Positions 60,452-64,000 of a stretch of 64,000 nt of DNA are shown in pieces; the stretch's first letter is position 1, and every line of letters begins with the position of its first letter. The stretch lies in NCBI RefSeq assembly GCF_011045165.1, contig NZ_JAAKZI010000006.1:62001-126000 (forward strand), written 5' to 3'. A model generated the notes under the pieces. That model ran no database searches and had not been told where the DNA came from. It worked only from the letters and a program-made list of their open reading frames with translations. Position numbers and translations under genes: made by a program. Source of the stretch: Arthrobacter silviterrae. Its GTDB lineage: Bacteria; Actinomycetota; Actinomycetes; Actinomycetales; Micrococcaceae.

Positions 60452-61825
60452 TCAGCACTCAATCACATTCACTGCCAGGCCCCCGCGGGAGGTTTCCTTG
60501 TACTTGCTCATCATGTCTGCTCCTGTCTGGCGCATCGTCTTGATCGCCTTGTCCAATGAAACCTTTTGGCTTCCGTCCCCGTGCCGGGCCAGCCGTGCGG
60601 CGTTGATTGCCTTGACGCTGGCAATGGCGTTCCGCTCAATGCAGGGAATCTGCACCAGCCCGCCCACGGGGTCGCAGGTCAGGCCCAGGTTGTGCTCGAT
60701 GCCGATCTCGGCGGCGTTCTCCGCCTGGATGGGGGTCCCGCCGAGCACCTCGCACAGGGCGCCGGCGGCCATGGAGCAGGCCGACCCTACTTCGCCCTGG
60801 CAGCCCACCTCGGCGCCGGATATGGAGGCGTTGAGCTTGAAGAGGATGCCTATGGCCGCGGCGGTCAGCAGGAACCGGACCACTCCGTCGTCGTTGGCGC
60901 CCGGCACAAATTTCATGTAATAGTGCAGCACGGCTGGGATGATCCCGGCTGCCCCGTTGGTGGGTGCGGTGACAATCCGCCCACCGGCGGCGTTTTCCTC
61001 GTTGACGGCCAGGGCAAAGAGGTTGACCCATTCCATGGCCCGCAATGGGTCGCCGGCATCCTCGGGGGCCTGCAGGTCCCGCAGCAGCCCGGGCGCCCTC
61101 CGTGTCACCTTCAGTCCGCCGGGCAGGATGCCCCCGGCATTGCAGCCATTGGTCACGCAGTCCTGCATGACGGACCAGATGTTCAGCAGTTTGGCGCGCA
61201 GGTCCTCCTCCGTGTGCCACACCAGTTCGTTGGCGAGCATGACCTCGGAAATGGACAGGCCTTCCCTCTTGCAGGTGGCCAGCAGCTCGTCGGCGGTGGT
61301 GAAGGGGTGGGGCAGCACGGTTTCATCCATGATCACCCGATCGGCGCCCACGGCTTCCTGGTCCACGACAAAGCCGCCGCCGACGGAGTAGTAGCTGCGC
61401 TCGCGCACCACGGCGCCCAGGTGGTCGATGGCGCGGAACGTCATGCCGTTGGGGTGTGCCGGCAGTGACTTGCGCCGGTGAAGGATGATGTCTTCGTTGA
61501 AGTTGAAGTCGACCCTGTGGGTGCCGGCCAGCATCAGGGCCGCGTCCAGGGCGGCCTCGGCCACCAGGTCGTCCGCCCGGTGGGTGTCCACGGTTTCGGG
61601 GTCGTGGCCCGCCAGCCCCAGCACGACGGCCTTGTCGGAGCCGTGTCCGCGTCCTGTGGCGCCAAGGGAGCCGAAGAGCTCGGCCTTGACTCGCACGACG
61701 CCGGCCAGCTCGCCGTCGCGCGCCAGACCGTCGGCGAAACGCCTGGCCGCGCGCATCGGGCCCACCGTGTGGGAGGAAGAGGGCCCGATGCCAACGGAGA
61801 ACAGGTCAAGGACGCTCAGTGCCAT
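60452..61825 (-). CDS. sdaA: L-serine ammonia-lyase (4Fe-4S, single chain)
   Basis: 457 residues with the beta domain first ([28 protein letters not shown]) and the alpha domain after ([85 protein letters not shown]). The cysteines in the last two blocks include the iron-sulfur ligands. It converts serine to pyruvate and ammonia. In the sox operon, serine arises from glycine plus methylene-THF, so this gene completes the route from sarcosine to pyruvate. Its start overlaps the soxG stop by 10 bp. Confidence 0.96.
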   Translation of the reverse strand: MALSVLDLFSVGIGPSSSHTVGPMRAARRFADGLARDGELAGVVRVKAELFGSLGATGRGHGSDKAVVLGLAGHDPETVDTHRADDLVAEAALDAALMLAGTHRVDFNFNEDIILHRRKSLPAHPNGMTFRAIDHLGAVVRERSYYSVGGGFVVDQEAVGADRVIMDETVLPHPFTTADELLATCKREGLSISEVMLANELVWHTEEDLRAKLLNIWSVMQDCVTNGCNAGGILPGGLKVTRRAPGLLRDLQAPEDAGDPLRAMEWVNLFALAVNEENAAGGRIVTAPTNGAAGIIPAVLHYYMKFVPGANDDGVVRFLLTAAAIGILFKLNASISGAEVGCQGEVGSACSMAAGALCEVLGGTPIQAENAAEIGIEHNLGLTCDPVGGLVQIPCIERNAIASVKAINAARLARHGDGSQKVSLDKAIKTMRQTGADMMSKYKETSRGGLAVNVIEC

Positions 61826-62457
61826 GTCGGGCTGCCCGCAGCGGCGAATTCGCCCATGCCGTCAAGGAGCCAGCGGCCGAGGTGGTCGGCGAAGGAGGCC
61901 CTCGGGAAGATCTGGAAAGTTTCCGGCCCGGTCTTCCACAGAACCACCGGAATCTTGCCGATTTCGGTGGTGATGGCCGTTCCGGGGGCGAAGGCGCGCG
62001 GGTGAAGGTCCGCCGCGCAGCTTTTCTCCAATACGTCCCGGGCACTGGGCCCGGCCAGTTCAAGGGTGGTCCGGTTGCTGGACAGATCCACCACCTGGCC
62101 GGAGCTCTCGCCCAGTGCTTCGACCAATGCGGCGGCCAGGATGCCGCCGTCGACGCCGCCGTTGTCCGGGGCAATGGCGAGGAACTCGTCCGGCCCAAGC
62201 CACAGCACGGCCAGCCCGGAAGGCCCGGACGTGACGTTCCCGCAGGCCAAGGGCAGGCCGCCCGTGACTGTGCCGATACGCCGGCCCGCTTCGGAGGACG
62301 GATCGACGCGGATGCCGACCATGGTCTGGAACGGGATTTCACGCAGGGTGACCCCGCGCTCCCCCGCCACGGACCCGACTGCAAAGTCGGTCCACAGGTG
62401 GGCTGCGGGGCTCCGGCGGAGCCCCCGAACCTCAGTGTTTGCTGTTGTGTTAACCAT
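61816..62457 (-). CDS. soxG: Sarcosine oxidase gamma subunit
   Basis: 213 residues of the SoxG family: an N-terminal [20 protein letters not shown] and a folate-enzyme-like core ([100 protein letters not shown]). It is a subunit of the heterotetrameric (alpha, beta, gamma, delta) sarcosine oxidase. The ATG at 62457 overlaps the soxA stop by 8 bp and its own stop overlaps sdaA, so all are translationally coupled. Confidence 0.93.
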   Translation of the reverse strand: MVNTTANTEVRGLRRSPAAHLWTDFAVGSVAGERGVTLREIPFQTMVGIRVDPSSEAGRRIGTVTGGLPLACGNVTSGPSGLAVLWLGPDEFLAIAPDNGGVDGGILAAALVEALGESSGQVVDLSSNRTTLELAGPSARDVLEKSCAADLHPRAFAPGTAITTEIGKIPVVLWKTGPETFQIFPRASFADHLGRWLLDGMGEFAAAGSPTWH

Positions 62458-64000
62458 CTCGGCGTTTCCCTTCGGCATCAAAAAGTACTGTTTCCCCAAC
62501 AACCACGTCCACGAGCTTGGAGCCGACGGCGGCGACAAGGCGTTCGCCGATCCGGTTTCGCCCGTTCTTGATCAGGGCCAGCCCGAAGGACCGTCCCAGG
62601 GCGGCACTGTGGTAGCTGGAGGTGACGAATCCCTCCATGGGGACGGGCCCGTAGGCGGGGTTCACACTCACGCCGGTTTCTACCAGTTGCGTGCCCTCCG
62701 GCAGGCGGATGGAGTGGTCCACAGGCAGCACGCTGACCAGGTGCTTGCGGCCTTCGCGGACCGCATCGGTGCGCTGGTAGGAACGCCGCCCGATGAAGTC
62801 CTTGGCCTTGGAGACCACCCATTCCATGCCCGCATCCTGGGGGGTGACAGTGCCGTCCGTGTCCTGGCCGACGATCGGGTAGCCCTTCTCGGCTCGGAGC
62901 ACGTGCATGGTCTCGGTGCCGTACGGAGTGATGTTGAATTCCGCTCCCGCCTCCGTCACGGCCTCCCACGTGGAGAGCCCGTACCAGGCCGGGACATTGA
63001 TCTCGTAGGCGAGTTCGCCGGAGAAGGAGATGCGGCACACCCTGGCCGCAATGCCGGAGGCCAGCACCGTCTCCTTGAACGTCATGAACTTGAATGCCTC
63101 ATTGGAGAGGTCCAGCTTCGGAGCCACCTTGGCCAACACGGCACGCGACTTGGGTCCCACGACGGCGATGGTGGTCCATTGCTCCGTCACGGAGGTGAAG
63201 GTGGCATCCAGTTCGGGCCATTCGGTCTGCTGCCATTCCTCCAGCCAGTCCAGCACCTTGGCTGCGCCGCCGGTGGTGGTGGTCATGAAGTACCTGTCCT
63301 CGTCCAGGCGCAGGGTAACGCCGTCGTCGAAGATCATGCCGTCAGGGGTGCACATGACCCCGTAGCGGGCGGAGCCGGGGGCGAGCTTTTTGAACGCATT
63401 GGTGTAGATCCGGTTCAGGAATTCCCCGGCGTCCTTGCCGCGGATCTCGATCTTGCCCAGCGTGGTGGCGTCCATGTAGCCCACGGAGTCGCGGACGGCG
63501 GCGCATTCGCGCAGCACGGCGGCGTCCATGTCCTCGCCCGGCAGCGGGTAGTACCAGGGGCGCTTCCACTGTCCCACGTCTTCGAACAGGGCGCCGCGGT
63601 CCTCGTGCCAGGTGTGGATGGAGGTGCGGCGGGCTGCGTCGAAAAGCTCGCCGCGCTGGCGCCCGGCCAGTGCAACAAAGGGCACCGGCGTGAACGGCGC
63701 CCGGTAGGTGGTGGTGCCGATGGCGCCGATGTCGGGATCCACCTCCGTGCCCTGTTGGCGGAACGCGGCCGCGATGACGCCGATCGCGTTCACGCCGGAG
63801 GTCTTGCCCTGGTCGTTGGCCGTGCTGATGGAGGTGTAGCGCTTGATGTGCTCCACGCTGCGCAGCCCGGCCCCGGTGGACCGCCAGACGTCGGCCACGC
63901 TCTGGTCGCGCTGGAAATCCACGAAGTGGTGGTGCCAGTCCGACGCCGTCCCTTCCGTCCCGCCGACCAGCCACAGGGCGCGGGTGGGGCCCATGGGCTG
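62450..64000 (-). CDS. soxA: Sarcosine oxidase alpha subunit, C-terminal part (5' end outside window)
   Basis: The frame is open from the window end to 62450 and gives about 516 C-terminal residues. A middle part of SoxA ([48 protein letters not shown]) leads into the GcvT-like folate domain ([91 protein letters not shown]). The alpha subunit binds NAD and THF and makes 5,10-methylene-THF from the methyl group of sarcosine. soxB and soxD are expected just outside the window. Confidence 0.95.
   Translation of the reverse strand, partial: QPMGPTRALWLVGGTEGTASDWHHHFVDFQRDQSVADVWRSTGAGLRSVEHIKRYTSISTANDQGKTSGVNAIGVIAAAFRQQGTEVDPDIGAIGTTTYRAPFTPVPFVALAGRQRGELFDAARRTSIHTWHEDRGALFEDVGQWKRPWYYPLPGEDMDAAVLRECAAVRDSVGYMDATTLGKIEIRGKDAGEFLNRIYTNAFKKLAPGSARYGVMCTPDGMIFDDGVTLRLDEDRYFMTTTTGGAAKVLDWLEEWQQTEWPELDATFTSVTEQWTTIAVVGPKSRAVLAKVAPKLDLSNEAFKFMTFKETVLASGIAARVCRISFSGELAYEINVPAWYGLSTWEAVTEAGAEFNITPYGTETMHVLRAEKGYPIVGQDTDGTVTPQDAGMEWVVSKAKDFIGRRSYQRTDAVREGRKHLVSVLPVDHSIRLPEGTQLVETGVSVNPAYGPVPMEGFVTSSYHSAALGRSFGLALIKNGRNRIGERLVAAVGSKLVDVVVGETVLFDAEGKRRDG

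Overview
The window is high-GC, gene-dense DNA. Its gene content and order (rmuC, ispH, a small membrane protein, xseA/xseB) and its protein sequences look like an Arthrobacter-type member of the Micrococcaceae (Actinomycetota). This is a judgement from recognised proteins and gene order, not from a database search. About 57 intact or window-truncated protein genes, two broken genes and several gene relics are described. I see no rRNA, no complete tRNA and no CRISPR array.

Layout. 1-4.5 kb: end of rmuC, ispH, a membrane protein and the exonuclease VII operon, closed by a perfect 25-bp inverted repeat. 4.5-12.9 kb: PPK2-type polyphosphate kinase, AlaA-type aminotransferase, an osmoprotectant-type binding lipoprotein, a GH35 beta-galactosidase divergent from a LacI regulator, a BadF-type sugar kinase and a nitronate monooxygenase. 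12.9-23 kb: regulator/partner pairs (LysR/MFS, Lrp/Cys-Met lyase, Lrp/MFS), CorA, a GNAT-AAA fusion and a DHA2 transporter. 23-34.5 kb: nitroreductase, SulP transporter, malate dehydrogenase, Nudix hydrolase, a TetR/ABC exporter operon, hemerythrin, dienelactone hydrolase and a penicillin-binding lipoprotein. 34.6-43 kb: secreted GH84 glycosidase, LssY_C membrane protein, secreted sedolisin, ABC-F ATPase and a VOC protein. 43-51.8 kb: an IclR regulator next to a decayed ammonia-lyase/transporter operon, two peptidases, and UbiB with PadR. 51.9-57.6 kb: a MarR-controlled transporter followed by Lgt, lipid kinase, PAP2 phosphatase and DUF1206 genes. 57.6-59.5 kb: a graveyard of mobile-element and repair-gene fragments. 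59.5-64 kb: the sarcosine-oxidase operon soxA-soxG-sdaA-purU, read leftward and cut by the window end.

Themes. Many genes appear to be transcribed without a leader: a TANNNT (or CATNNT) -10 hexamer ends exactly 6 or 7 bases before the start codon of about 13 genes. In one intergenic gap two antiparallel -10 hexamers overlap and serve both divergent genes. Several operators are visible as clear palindromes. The MarR site is a 29-bp palindrome lying over the -10 and start codon of its transporter. The IclR site occurs twice, at the regulator and upstream of the ammonia-lyase operon. That operon is broken (three single-base frameshifts in the lyase and an apparent repeat-mediated deletion in the transporter) although regulator and operators remain. 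The 52-57.6 kb transporter/lipid cluster sits against the relic region and may have arrived with it; that last point is inference.
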